Below, piece by piece: positions 13,501-25,095 of a stretch of 64,000 bases of DNA (positions are counted from its first letter, which is position 1; every line of letters starts with the position of its first letter). A program made the position numbers and the translations under genes. The notes under the pieces are model-generated. The model was not told the origin of the DNA. It saw only the letters and a list, made by a program, of their open reading frames with translations, and did no database searches. Source of the stretch: Ascidia mentula (taxonomy: Eukaryota; Chordata; Ascidiacea; Phlebobranchia; Ascidiidae); contig OX387205.1 of the NCBI GenBank assembly GCA_947561715.1, positions 315,001 to 379,000 on the forward strand, read 5' to 3'.

Positions 13501-16500
13501 TAGCTCATTCAATAGTACTGATGATGAACGCAGTTCGTGTTCGAAAACTTAAGATGGTTAACAGCATACTAGCTTTGGCTTTCATATTGAAAGTAATTAC
13601 CTCCAAATATTTTGCACCCAAATAGTTGAATTATTTATTACATTTCCAAATTTATGTAGAGTAGTAACTTTATCTGGACTTACTCCGGATGTTTGTGGTT
13701 TCCTCTGTACTCCATTTTCCTCAACATCTGCAGCTTCATCCTCGTCGCTTACTTCTCCATTTTCTTCATCACTTGCAAAATTTGGAGGAAGCGTTTTGCC
13801 TTTGACCAGAATTTTTCCTGCACACCAAAACGCTTAGCAAACGAAACCAAACTTTCAATTCAACAACATTAGGGGACCTTTGTTCGAACTGATTCTAATT
13901 ATATGATAAGCAATGTGGAACCAATAATATGAATTGTGTATAAGCTGCAGACAGATGGCCACTGTTTCGACCTAAAAGGTCTCATCAGTGCAGCTGGTGT
14001 GACTATCATACGACTTTGCTGACCAAACGGCCAAGCAAAGACTTCCACTTTGTGGTGACTATACAATCACCATAATCCGTTGGGCACCAAACTAGGTGCA
14101 ACCAAAACGGAGAAAACAAGGTGGAAACACTATGGCCAAGCAAAGCTCAACCAATAGTGCCGTCAGGCCCCGTGTCACATTATTGGCTCCACATTGCTTA
14201 TCATATGATTATTGTGACACGGGGCCTGACGGCACTATTGGTTGAGCTTTGCTTGGCCATAGTGTTTCCACCTTGTTTTCTCCGTTTTGGTTGCACCTAG
14301 TTTGGTGCCCAACGGATTATGGTGATTGTATAGTCACCACAAAGTGGAAGTCTTTGCTTGGCCGTTTGGTCAGCAAAGTCGTATGATAGTCACACCAGCT
14401 GCACTGATGAGACCTTTTAGGTCGAAACAGTGGCCATCTGTCTGCAGCTTATACATGATTCTAATTAGATTAATATTCTGCAAACTCCTTTGCAACAACA
14501 TTAGGAATTGTTTTATTTTACAACATAATTGTACGACACGTTCACAAACGTTCTACTTTGCTTCTCCCTTGTACGTTATTTAGGATTTTAACGCAGAAGT
14601 AATACCCATGATTTCGCATAGCATGGCAGGATTGCACCACTGCGCAGGTCCTTTATATTTGGCGATCTTAGCGCTCGTATTATAAGGTTTACAGGCTTCA
14701 CATGCCTTGAATGCTAAGCCTGAGAACCTTAGGATTTTAATTAACGTTACCAATCTGCGCTTTTTACACAGCGCTCAAAGCCATCGCGAAAAGCATCTGA
14801 TTGGCGTGCATATGCGATAACGGTAATTTAAAACTATCTTAAAGTGGTTTCCCCTTTTTTGTGGAGCTGGCTCATTTCGTTAACCCAGACGACCCGACCC
14901 AAAAATATTTGCACCTTTCATTTCCTCAGGACATGGCAGACAATCTTCGTCGTCATGGATCTGGGATGTGAGTAATAGTGGCCCGAGCACCGTCTGTCGC
15001 AAAACATTCGTATGACTCATATAGAACAAATAATATGTATGACTTACCCGCAAAATTTCGGCCATTTTGTTTTGGTGTTCTACAGAACAGTGATTCTCAA
15101 TGGACAAAATAACCGGATATTCCGAAACCTAAACATGCACAAGTTGTTTTTGTGAAAGACGTTCAACATTTGTTATTCCGTACCTTAAAAGAATAATCCC
15201 TCACAGCTTCAATGACATCTGCAAAGCGTATTTTAGATGTGAGCGTGTAGCCGTGATATATAACAGGCTCGCCGTTATCACCGTCCCAGCAGTCTAACTC
15301 CACGCATCTGCACCCTTTCTCCAGTGCACTTTATAAACAGTCAAGCATTGTTAACTTGGCAAGGGTTCAATCAATTACCGCAAGTGTTTTGACAAAGTTG
15401 TTGTGTTTGACATCGGAACAAATACTGGTGTATTTTGTTTGATAGTATAAAATATATTTTTTTGACATAACATTTAAAATACTACATCTAAGTGGATTGT
15501 TGGTTGTTTGTCAAATATCGGCTTTAAACATCCCATCAGCTAACAACCAACCTAATGTAACATTCAACACTGGAGTTTCCAATAAGCTGGTCTGCGGCTA
15601 AATACGTGTTGTGCGATGAGGCAATGTAGTAGTGGGATAGTGGGTGCGACATGTCCATGTGAACCTGGAATTTATAAAGTAATTAGAAATATCCGCGTTC
15701 TCGTGTTTATACCATGACGGAATGTTCCGCGCGACCGGATTGGGCGGCGTGCTTGGTAGAGGCCACAACATGACTTAAAACTGAAATTATAAATTGTCAC
15801 CTGTCGGTGCTTGTAGTTAAAGAGGTCACCGTGAGGTGAAAGCAACATGTACGTAAATCCGTAGATTGACATTTTCTCTTCTTGTTTAAACTTTTGGTCT
15901 GGCTCAAACTTCGAAATAATGCGGGAGGCCTCTTCCAAAGTGACGTCGAAATCATTTTGATCCTCGCGATAGAATCTGACAAGCTCCTGTCAAACAGATT
16001 AGATTTAAGCTGATGTATGTACATCGTCTTTCACCTTTTTATATTTAGATCAACCGAGCTACTGTACACTGATATGTGTAGGTGCGTCCTGTGCACGAAT
16101 GATTTTTTCAGTATTGTTAGGTTGGTTTTTAGGTTTATGATTGCCGAAATAGACACACGGGTAAATTTCTTACTAAGACCAAAATTATGACACATTGATA
16201 TTTTGTGAATCATTTCCACAAAATGACCTGAACGAAAAGTGAGAATAAAACGTGGCTGAGATGTTTGTTGGGTAACTTCTTATTCGTGATGGTCGGATAC
16301 ATGATGCGCCACGGAATGTGCAGGTCAAGCGAACAATTACGTTTCACGCCAAATTTACCGTCACCAAGTTTATCAAATTAACTTATCCGAACGTGTTGTC
16401 CAGTAAAATGCGTAACGCGGCTAAATGCACCACGCACGCGAGAGCGAAAATTGCTTGGGGGCAACATGAATATCTGCCAGTGAACATAAGAGATATTTAT

Positions 16501-19500
16501 CTGTCACGCCACGATGATGGTGTCAATCCATCACTTGTGGCAGTTCCCTCGTTTCAAACCGAAGTGATAATCGGCTTCGATCAAAAATATTTATACACCA
16601 CGTACATGCATTATTGACATCACCAACCTCTCGACATTATAGTTGTTGGCCCTGCCTCAACTATCTACTACAGGGAGCATTATGTGAAGGAATATTAGTG
16701 AATCATCAACCGATTGATACATTGCCTGTCATGACGTAAAAAAGTAACTTACGCTCGATCGGTTTTGTTGGTTACAAAAGCGCGATATCTCTCGTATCGC
16801 TCGATATATTCATCGATTTTCATCGATCACTTTGCTTTGCTGACGTTGTTTTTAATGAATCCAAACCTTTCCTGGCGGCCATAAGAGTGATTATTGGCAT
16901 TAATGACAAGTGACATTTCCTGAATGTCCGTAGGTCCTTACAAGCGGACATTTGAAATGTGGGTCGTCACAATGAAATATCGATATTTCTGATATTCTCG
17001 GGATCCATAAGTTTTGTTTGCAGACTGCATGGTTTTAATGACTAAATAACCATTCCTGTCCATTCTTGACACACACGACCATGCGTAAAGATAGGGAGTC
17101 CGCAATATAAATCGTCGGCGTTGGCAAATTACTTTGCATGCTAAAAGTCAATTTTGGCACTTTATCGATTAAACGTTGACTGGCCTATTTCGTGTCCTTC
17201 TTAAACGACAGTGTGAATCATCGATGGCAGGTCCCAGCCAACTGATTCATGAAAGAGAAACGGCGTACCGGATGTCGGAGCGATGCGTGTCGCCCTTTAA
17301 TCCCTTTAAATGTACTGGCGGATTCGCTCCTACCATAATGGAAGTTGGCAAAATGTATGAATCACTTCCTTTACCAAAAGCGCAACTTAGGTCCACAGCA
17401 CATTAACCTTTGCACTAAGCATCAAGTCAGCATCGCAGTAGGTCTTGTACAGTCGTTCAATTTCAGGTCTCCATGAAATCTTCTGAAATAACTCAACGAA
17501 TTCTTGAAAATTTAAACTCCCGTCTCCAGACAAGTCGCATTCCTGCAAAGTAGCAATTGTTTGTTTACGAGTTTATATTTGCCTGACACGATTTTTTTCT
17601 GAATAACCGTTGCAAATTTAATGGCCCTGATTGCTCTTGTAAGTGACGGGCGGTTATGCAACTTGTGGTTATATAATAAAGTGGTTGTCAGTTGTTACGC
17701 AACTTGCATATAATTTGCAAACAAGCCGCAAAGTTATCCAGGTCAATGTAAGAGATGCGAACGCAAACAATTGTTTCCACATCAACCTCTAACGTGGTTT
17801 AACCGTTGCAAAACAACCAAGTTGGGTTTTGCTGTTATGTTTTTCTGGTTGTGTTGTTTACTTAAATCACCCCATATGATCTGGTTGTTTATGTTTACTC
17901 ACCGTTAGTATGCGTTTAATATAAGTTGAATCTGCTTTAAAATTAAGCTTGTCAAGCAGCGACTTGATTTCCTGGATAATTCAAAAACATGAGTTGCATT
18001 TCAATTAAAGTTAAAACGTGGTTTACCTTGTACGACAATAAATCGCTTTGATCTTTATCTGCGGCTTTAAAATGTTCCCAGACCCACCTGCAAACAACTG
18101 TGTAGTTACGAAACGTCACAAACGTTGAAGGTCAGTGACCCGAGAACATTTCGAGGAATTGAAATAATTTCAATGGCGCGTCTTAGCATTGCGTGCAAAG
18201 CTCGAACCCTTACTGCATTATTACAAGTAGCACTGGTGGTATAGCAAGATTGTCCTCCTGGAAATATTTGTAGAGAATACAAAAATTGCGGTTTGCAGCC
18301 AGACATGTGGACTTCGTTCTTTCGGTTGGGGGTTGTACGTACTTTGATATGTTGTGATAACTTTCAAAACGTGTTTGTCTCGTGACATTTTAATCGCATT
18401 TTAAGATCAGTCTAGGAGTTATCTAACAGAAGACCATGAGAACAAAGTACAGTGGGGCAATTACTTTTTTTGCTGCCACACTTCTGAAAACTTCACAAAG
18501 TATTTGGTTGGAAATTATAAATTTCACGGTGTTGATCGCACTTACAACATTTGTTTGATTTCCGGGCGCATCTGCTCCAGGTTTGAATTCAAGTGTTCCA
18601 GACCTTTCGTCCAAAGGTTGCACAGTTGCGCGTCGATTGCCACAAAGTTAAGAGGGTAGGATCGGCCCCGCAGAACCTAAAGAGACGATGTTTCTACATT
18701 GTATTGGCCCCTGTATGGTGGTAGTAATATTTTGATATTGGGGTAAATATTGAATTGTTTTGTCCACTATACTTAAAACAGATGTTTAAAACATTTTTGT
18801 ATTCAAGGACCACTTTGTAACATCATGAAGTGTGCGGACCCCACGTAAAATTTAGTTGAATCTGAATTACCAACTTGTGCTTTAGCTGTCTAAATCACTA
18901 AGTTGTACAATATAGAAATTGACGTCATGCAACAAATAGAAAAGACTTTCAAAAACTACTTTTTAAAAAATAGGCCTAGAAAAACAGAAACACAAATGTT
19001 TGAAATATGTCCAATTTAATGAGAAAACTGCTCTTTCAACGGCTTGGGGTTCTCAACCCTAGGTTGGGAACCGGTGATGAAAAACGTGCCGATTTTTGCG
19101 CAATGTTTCCCATTTCTTTGCGAATCCCGATCAGGTTTTCTTATATCTTGACCGATGCATGTTTCACAATGCAATGTCAAATATTTTGTGAGAAACTCTT
19201 TGGTGCACTCTTGCGGCTGTACTCACCAAACTAAAACACTGGTTTTCTTCCGCCCGGTGTCGCCCAAGTGTTTCCCATATTTGACTTTGGTGTCCTCTTC
19301 GTATCTCCTTGATTTTTTTGATGTCCACTGAAATTTACAAAATACTAGATTAAAAAACTTTAATAAATGTTATAGAAACAAATTGCTTGTAGTGGCGAAT
19401 TAGCTGTTGTTATCAAAGTTACACCTGGGTAGTATTTGTACGGAAACATTTAACACAATAAAAGCACCCACAAACAAACAAAAATCAATTCAAGTAAGAT

Positions 19501-19776
19501 GATTACTACAGTGAAAAATTGACACCAATGATAAGCGGTGTTTATGAAATTCTTCACGTTTTGTGAAGTTGAACAAATGATTTTTTATTGCCAACAAATC
19601 GAACGTACGTAGTTTGTATTTCTTCGATCCACAGTTGTCTTTGCACACGATAAGTGAAAGGTGATCTCGGGAAAGTTGTAAATGTCGAGTCTTTTGCCAA
19701 CTTTTTGATCTAACCTTGATGAAGTAGCTCCCTGCTTCCATAGCTTCCAGTGCCATATCTGCACAGTCACAATAAC
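10571..19776 (-). CDS. Phosphoinositide phospholipase C, delta type
   Basis: Hydrolyses PI(4,5)P2 to IP3 and diacylglycerol at membranes. Eighteen exons on the minus strand: 19776-19609, 19327-19227, 18676-18546, 18087-18027, 17971-17903, 17542-17408, 15986-15801, 15664-15552, 15328-15184, 15128-15048, 14993-14915, 13817-13684, 12185-12033, 11916-11799, 11448-11273, 11202-11089, 11027-10838, 10674-10571. All keep phase, giving about 751 residues, the usual PLC-delta length. Order: PH domain (1-133), EF hands with near-canonical loops (DKDQSD..., [12 protein letters not shown]), X domain (about 284-423), acidic linker (SDEEN...DEDEAAD), Y domain (468-616), C2 ending [11 protein letters not shown]. 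Catalytic residues are present: His in SSHNTYL, Glu and Asp in VELDCWDG, His in IYHGYT, Glu in SIENHCS. The first listed exon opens at an acceptor without an ATG before it, so a short upstream coding exon is missing, unless the internal MALEAM is the start. It hosts mobile elements in its introns. Confidence 0.93.
13300..13590. repeat. Imperfect foldback element with hammerhead-like core
   Basis: Inverted repeat inside a PLC intron. The left arm (about 13300-13412, ending gaacgggcagaaa) and the right arm (about 13450-13590, starting tttctgcccgtt) match imperfectly. Each arm, read on its sense strand, contains (C)TGATGATGAACGCAGTTCG followed by GTTCGAAA. This resembles a hammerhead core (CTGATGA, stem II, GAAA), but one extra base precedes stem II, one arm has CCGATGA, and no pairing stem I or cleavage triplet is evident. 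Confidence 0.65.
13944..13994 (-). ncRNA. Hammerhead ribozyme (minus-strand copy)
   Basis: Exact reverse-complement copy of the ribozyme at 14398-14448, on the left arm of the palindrome. It has the same stems, core and GUC-type cleavage position and reads on the same strand as the host PLC gene, so it would be present in PLC pre-mRNA. Confidence 0.8.
14398..14448 (+). ncRNA. Hammerhead ribozyme, type I topology
   Basis: All elements are present in order: stem I 5' strand GCTGCA (14398-14403), CTGATGA (14404-14410), stem II GACC-TTTTA-GGTC (14411-14423), GAAA (14424-14427), stem III (A)CAG (14428-14430), loop TGGCCAT, stem III CTG(T) (14438-14441), cleavage base C14442, stem I 3' strand TGCAGC (14443-14448). 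Stem I is six perfect pairs, stem II four, stem III four including the A-U next to the cleavage base. The triplet is GTC. Cleavage is predicted after C14442. Activity has not been tested, and possible tertiary contacts of stem I with loop II were not judged. Confidence 0.85.
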
Positions 19777-22700
19777 CTTTTAAGAGACCCAGCGACAAAA
19801 TATTTCTACCATAAACTAATTATGTAGAAAAGTTTGCGGCAAATGCAGCAACAGAAATATGTTGTTATTTTTTTTTGCAACTCCCTGTTTCTGAGGCGTT
19901 TTTTTTGCATTTTTATTGCTCTCTAGCGCCACTGATTTATTTCCCATAGAAATGGTGGGGAATTTCAGTATGACGTCACATTATCCAGCTACAAGCATCA
20001 TTGCATTCTAAAACGTAATGAAAATACGATGCTCATAACTTTCGTTGCATAAGAAGGCTCAGTTTGTTTTACGGCTGGCTTATGTTTCTCCTCGCCCACC
20101 GTAATTGACAGCTGTGTTAAAGAAGAAAAGATCAAAGACCGGAGTTCGTTTTACACAAGTAGGAAGCCACAAACCGCATGTATCTCAGTCTTCGGTCGCT
20201 TGCCCAACGTGACCCATATAAACGTCGTTAAGAAGCGGCCAAACACAACCTACTTAAATGTGCAAACAGACAACGATTGTAACAGAAGATTAAAAAGTGT
20301 TACCGATCTCTGTGGGCTCGTACGAATAACCTTCGTTGCGAGATTGAGAGATTTCCTTCGGCAGTGGCCCAGTCTTGCGCTGGAAACAAAAGACAAACAT
20401 AAAAATAAGATTCAAATAGTAATTTTGAAGTATCTATGAGTAATAATTTACCTGCTTTTTTATTTTTCCGCCCATTATTAAACACAACAAGTCACCTTAA
20501 CTTCAAAGTACAAGTCACAAAACGCAAAACAATGAGCTTTCAAGGCTACGTAGCCAAGTGCTGAAGACAAACTTTTATTCTGTTATCCGCCTACTTGGTG
20601 ACAAAAGCATCAGATTTCTTCAGTTAGAAACACCGGCGGTTTTACCTTGCCCTATTGTTAATTGAAAGTACATTGTCTTCGTTATAAAAACTTAGTTTCA
20701 CCGGTTACACCACCGCAGTAATACTCATCGATGACCTCATGCACATTTTTCTAGAATGAAGCCCTTTCTGAAATAACTGTGAAATATGAACTGGCATAAA
20801 TCTATTCCTGTCTAATGCAAACATCAGCGCAGTCAGTGACTTGTAAACAAATCTGTTTTTTCTCATCCACTGCGAGTATTTAAACGCCAACATACTGTGT
20901 TTTGTCATCGTCTGGTAAACGTCCCTTCGCGTAACATTGGGTCATTCAAGCGAATAGCAGAATCATCACAACGAAAGGTGTGCTCACCCAACCGTATCAG
21001 TCGTTGTACTTTTTCTTTTCAACTGAATGCGAACGATCATAGTAGCTACAGGCGATGTTTTTATCAGTAATATTAACAATTCACCTGGCTTCTCTTCCTG
21101 GGCGCTCGTTGATATAAGGTGACAATTTAATTTCATTCTTTGCGTGTACTAGAATAATTAAGTACAGTTCAATGGGTTTCAATACCGCGTGCGCTACAAT
21201 TGTGTCTGTAATAAAACATTGTTGTGGCGCAAAACACGGCAACCGCACCGAAGACCAACAAAGGAAATGTTTGTGAGTAATAACAAACTGTGGCTTTATT
21301 TTTTTACCAACTTGAAGTTTTTGTGGTAATTTGTACTTGGATAGGTCAATGGCCACCTTCTGGAATTACGCAACCCACGTGTGTCCGGTGTGCACGCACG
21401 CACACTACAGGCGCTTATAACACCCACGCAGCGTTTCGTAATTACTCCTGTAATTAAAACTATGCGAAGTTCCAAGACACTTTGTATGGATCAACGCACA
21501 TGGGTTACGCCGTGGTGAAAGAAAACGAGACATTGTGGCTCCAGTATTGAAAGTTTTAAGAGGCCGTGACGAAACTGTTCAAAAATCTCTTAGGTGTAAA
21601 ATTGTCTCCATTTTCGCCCAACTCGCAACAGACTCCACTTTGTTGCTACGTTACCACCCGTCGTGTGGTTCTGTAACCAATCATGTCATTTTCCCTCTAG
21701 GTTTTACTTTCGCCTGCAACAGAAATACTCGGGTTCTGTTTTGATTCGAGACCCATCCAAAATATATTTTGAAGGAAATTATCTGTTAGCGTCAAACTGA
21801 ATGTATTGTACATAGTTACCGGGTAAACATCATTAAAATTTTACAAGCCGCGCAGCATTATTCGTGCCATTTAATTTGCCGTTTTACAAACCCAGCACAT
21901 TATTCTACTTTCCAATTCGATGTCAGAAACGCCATTGCAAGTAGTTTACATGGTTAAATAAATGTACCTGTATTCCGACTTCATCTTGACTGTTATCATA
22001 CCTGTGCTATATCAACACTAACTATTATCCAAGCAACATGACAGCAAACCCAACTTCAACGGGAACTAACTCTTACAAGTAAAACGTGTGAGTGAGAAAA
22101 GCCAATCTAGCCTTTGACCCAATTTACGTCACATATATAATCCACCATGCCGCCTTAACTTTTTAAACTGTTTAAAGGTTGTTTTTCGTTCATGACCCAA
22201 TGAACTTTTACTGTTTAAAGGAATTTCCAAGATATCGTATCAGTAACGATATACAATACAAACATTACATGGTCCTAAAAATTAACTTTTTTTTGGACAA
22301 CAGAAGGAAACGTTTATGACGTACAACTAATTTTTCTTGTGCCTTGTCTAAATTTTCCTGTACCTTAAGTAATCATCTTACATGGCAACTCATATATTGT
22401 TGTGTGTTGGATTGCAAAAAAAAAAAAAAATTACACATCTGTTGCATATTTGTTTGTTAACTTTTATGACACGTTTGTTGCATCAACTTTATCGCGTTAC
22501 TTCGCCCTATACCGCCCACTTGCGGACAAACTACAAGGATAATAAAACCAGTTCACATGCAAATTTGTACTTACCGTTGCCTATGAAGGCACTTGAGATT
22601 GATCAGAATCGTATCAATTTGTTTCTGTTTGAGAAAATACACAACAGAGTTGGAAAAGGAACAGACTTATCTGGTGAAACCTTTTGCTCTGCTGTACATT

Positions 22701-22777
22701 ACACTATCTGTCTAACTTAACGAGTTAAGTAATGTTGATGTGAATAAATTGTCACTGATGCTGCCAGGCATATTTAT
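19777..22777. other. 5' flank of the PLC gene, no confirmed gene
   Basis: It should contain the missing PLC 5' exon(s). One candidate is 21359-21308 (minus), which has an acceptor, an open frame and a donor in the right phase, but no ATG. A run of about 15 A lies near 22418. Nothing else is supported. Confidence 0.4.
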
Positions 22778-22933
22778 TGCTTAATACTGCTCTTCTGGCA
22801 AACTTTATTGTATTTACGTTTCTCGACCACAGGTAGACTTAGATACTTCCTTCTGATGAAGACTGTTGCATAATAGCCGAAACGTCGAGAAACGTAAATA
22901 CAATAAAGTTTGCCAGAAGAGCAGTATTAAGCA
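22778..22933. repeat. Perfect 50-bp-arm hairpin with decayed hammerhead core
   Basis: Arms 22778-22827 and 22884-22933 are exact reverse complements around a 56-bp spacer. The spacer carries CTGATGA (22853-22859), an imperfect stem-II-like segment and GAAA (22879-22882) directly before the right arm, as in a hammerhead closed by stem III. The triplet before the cleavage point would be CAC instead of GUC, so activity is unlikely. The right arm contains aataaa and ends gccagaagagcag. Confidence 0.8.
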
Positions 22934-24115
22934 GTTGATGTGAATGTTTAATTCATCAATCGAACGCCTCATTAACAAAGTTAAAAATGCCACTTTTGAA
23001 TTTCCTTCTTTTCTCTGACGGTTTCTCACGTCTCGACATTAATAATTATAATCATAAATTGTTGCGTTTTTTTGAAACTATCTTTCTTACGACTGCTTCA
23101 CTGTTTGTACAACACTGTACGTTTGCTGCAGTTATGTGGAGGCGTAATGATCAATATTTCTGTTGTAATATTCCGCTACATACACATGGCTCATTTCCTA
23201 TTTTCTTATTATGCCAACTCGTTGTCTAATTTTGTGTGGGTGTAACAGCGTTTAGAACAGAACAGAAAAAACAACAACACTATAATCTTGTCGCTACTCA
23301 CACTGCAGATTGTTAACGTATGACATAAACACCCCGTTTCAAGGTGGTCTGTTTGTTCATGCGCGTGCTTTGTAAATCATTAATGAGCGCAGTTTAAACC
23401 CAGGTTGCGTTCGAGGTTGCCAACTTAACACCGTATTGCTATACGATAACAGCATTCATTGTTCTTATATGTTACACATTATGTCATTTGTTCAATTACT
23501 TTGCACCTTGCTGTTCAAACTCGGCTCTGTGAAAAGAAATTCATTCTGTTAGAAAAGCAGGGAACAATGGTGTTTGATTCGACCTTCTCATTCAAGTGCT
23601 CTTGACATATTTGCACTTAATGTTTAACTCGTCTTGTTAAACCTGACACTGCCTGGCAATTGTGTTTATCACACTCTAAATCTCCACCATTGCACTTGGT
23701 TTTTCTTACATTGATATATCCGTTAATTTTACTTCACAAACACAAATTCAAACACATTTATTTGAGCAAATATCAGGTTAAGCTGGTATTTTTGTGTGTC
23801 ATTTGTTGGTCATTAACGGATTTTTTACGTAATGTCAGAAAAAATTAAAGCCATTTCGGACATAATGTACGAATGCATTTCGGCAAAGAAATAACAGCGA
23901 GCGCAAAGTGCGTCCTATAGTGCGTCGCGAAGTTTGCCTTGCAATGCTTTGGACGTCATTACCGCGATTCGTTGTGCTTTGTTTTTCAGGCCTCCATAGC
24001 AGTAGATGCGCAACGGGATGTGCATTGTCGCGTAATACTCTCTCGGATACAGCCGCATCGTTTCGTAACAATGCGGTTTGTTCCTGCGTTTTTCGTTAAA
24101 CTTGGAAAAACACAC
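22934..24115. other. Intergenic, no gene seen
   Basis: Short frames only, with no recognisable domain or repeat. Confidence 0.5.
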
Positions 24116-25095
24116 GTAGGCGAGACCGGGGATAGCTCGGACGGTTTTGGGAAAATTGCTCATATTTTTTTAAATTATGAACCACATTCTTAAATTTTAT
24201 TTTGTTGTAAGTAGTAAAGCATTGCTCAAAAAACAAAAGGTTTTTCGTTCGTTTTAGCTCACTAAAAATGTTTATTCAGCCCATTTTTTAAACAGGTCTC
24301 AAATGTCCGAAGTCACCCCGGTACCGGGGTAACATCGGACGTCACTGGGGATATCTCGGACAGCAAGTTTTAACAGACGTTTTTTTTTGTTTATTTAACA
24401 AATAACTGAAATCAAACTTGGCGCAATATCAGCATTGGGGCATTAGCGCATAAAATATCATTCAAGCTTTCAGGAATCGGGGCGTGGCCACTTATCGTTT
24501 CGACCCTTCCACACGTTGATGCTTTGTGTAAATCGTGTACGTTTAACGGCAGCACGGATATCATAGATTTAATGTCAACAAACGATGTTTTATCTTTGGG
24601 ACTTTTTCTTACTGCCAAAATTCAATAATTTCATCCAACCTCTGTTTATTCTCTACTATGTCCGATAATTTTTCATAAAACTCAAAAATTGTTGCCTTCT
24701 CGCGATTTTTTGCCATGATGTCCGAAGTATCCCCGACCACGTGACGACATAGAAATTCTTAAACTATGGCCGTATTTTTAAAGGTTACACAAAATCATCA
24801 TTGGCCTATCCAAGAATACGTATTTGATTATGCAATCAACCCAAAATTACTGCATTTTGATTAACTGTGACAGATATATAACCTTCCACATACAAATTGA
24901 AAAACTTGGTTTCACTGATAAATTGACTTTTTCGATTATAACTTTTTAAGCAGACATGATTTAATTCCAAAGTTCCTGTTAACGTTTGATGGAGACATAA
25001 AGCTTTTGTAAAAGTGTCTTAACAATACCTAATTGTGACGTAAAATACCTGGTCCGAGGTATCCCCGTGTCCGAGGTATCCCCGGTCTCCCCTAC
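24116..25095. mobile_element. 980-bp element with 27-bp terminal inverted repeats
   Basis: The ends 24116-24142 (gtaggcgagaccggggatag...) and 25069-25095 are inverted copies matching at 25 of 27 positions. Copies of a motif like tccgaggtatcccc recur inside in both directions: forward at about 24306, 24720, 25052 and 25070, reverse at about 24126, 24325 and 24347. There is also a palindrome accccggtaccggggt near 24314. Multiple subterminal motifs are typical of transposase-binding sites of DNA transposons. No target-site duplication was evident and no transposase domain was recognised, so it looks non-autonomous. Confidence 0.7.
24412..24716 (-). pseudogene. Decayed frame inside the TIR element
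   Basis: An ATG at 24716 opens 35 codons (MAKNREKATIFEF...) ending at TAA 24609. An overlapping frame shifted by one continues to 24412 (VRKSPKDKTS...ILRQV). Together they could be a broken protein of about 100 residues carried by the element. No domain recognised. A gtaag at the break leaves splicing as an alternative to a frameshift. Confidence 0.3.

Larger units (their letters stand above)
13890..14467. mobile_element. Palindromic insertion with 242-bp perfect arms and 12-bp target duplication
   Basis: Arms 13938-14179 and 14213-14454 are, as far as I can read, exact reverse complements (242 bp each), separated by a 33-bp spacer. The direct repeat TGATTCTAATTA flanks the whole at 13890-13901 and 14456-14467, as expected of a target-site duplication. 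The sequence left of the first arm (13896-13927) is nearly the reverse complement of the spacer. The two copies are therefore circularly permuted versions of one monomer of roughly 285 bp in opposite orientation. No protein is encoded. Each arm contains a complete hammerhead ribozyme. Hammerheads are known in Penelope-like elements and retrozymes; assignment to either is inference. It sits in the PLC-delta intron between the exons at 14915 and 13817. Confidence 0.85.

Noticed and set aside
16318-16617. Plus-strand frame of 99 codons in a PLC intron
   Set aside because: Antisense to a well-supported intron, no promoter or splice signs, no domain.
17176-17406. Plus-strand frame of 76 codons ending at the edge of a PLC EF-hand exon
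   Set aside because: Protein-like by eye, but without splice or promoter support and with no known relative.
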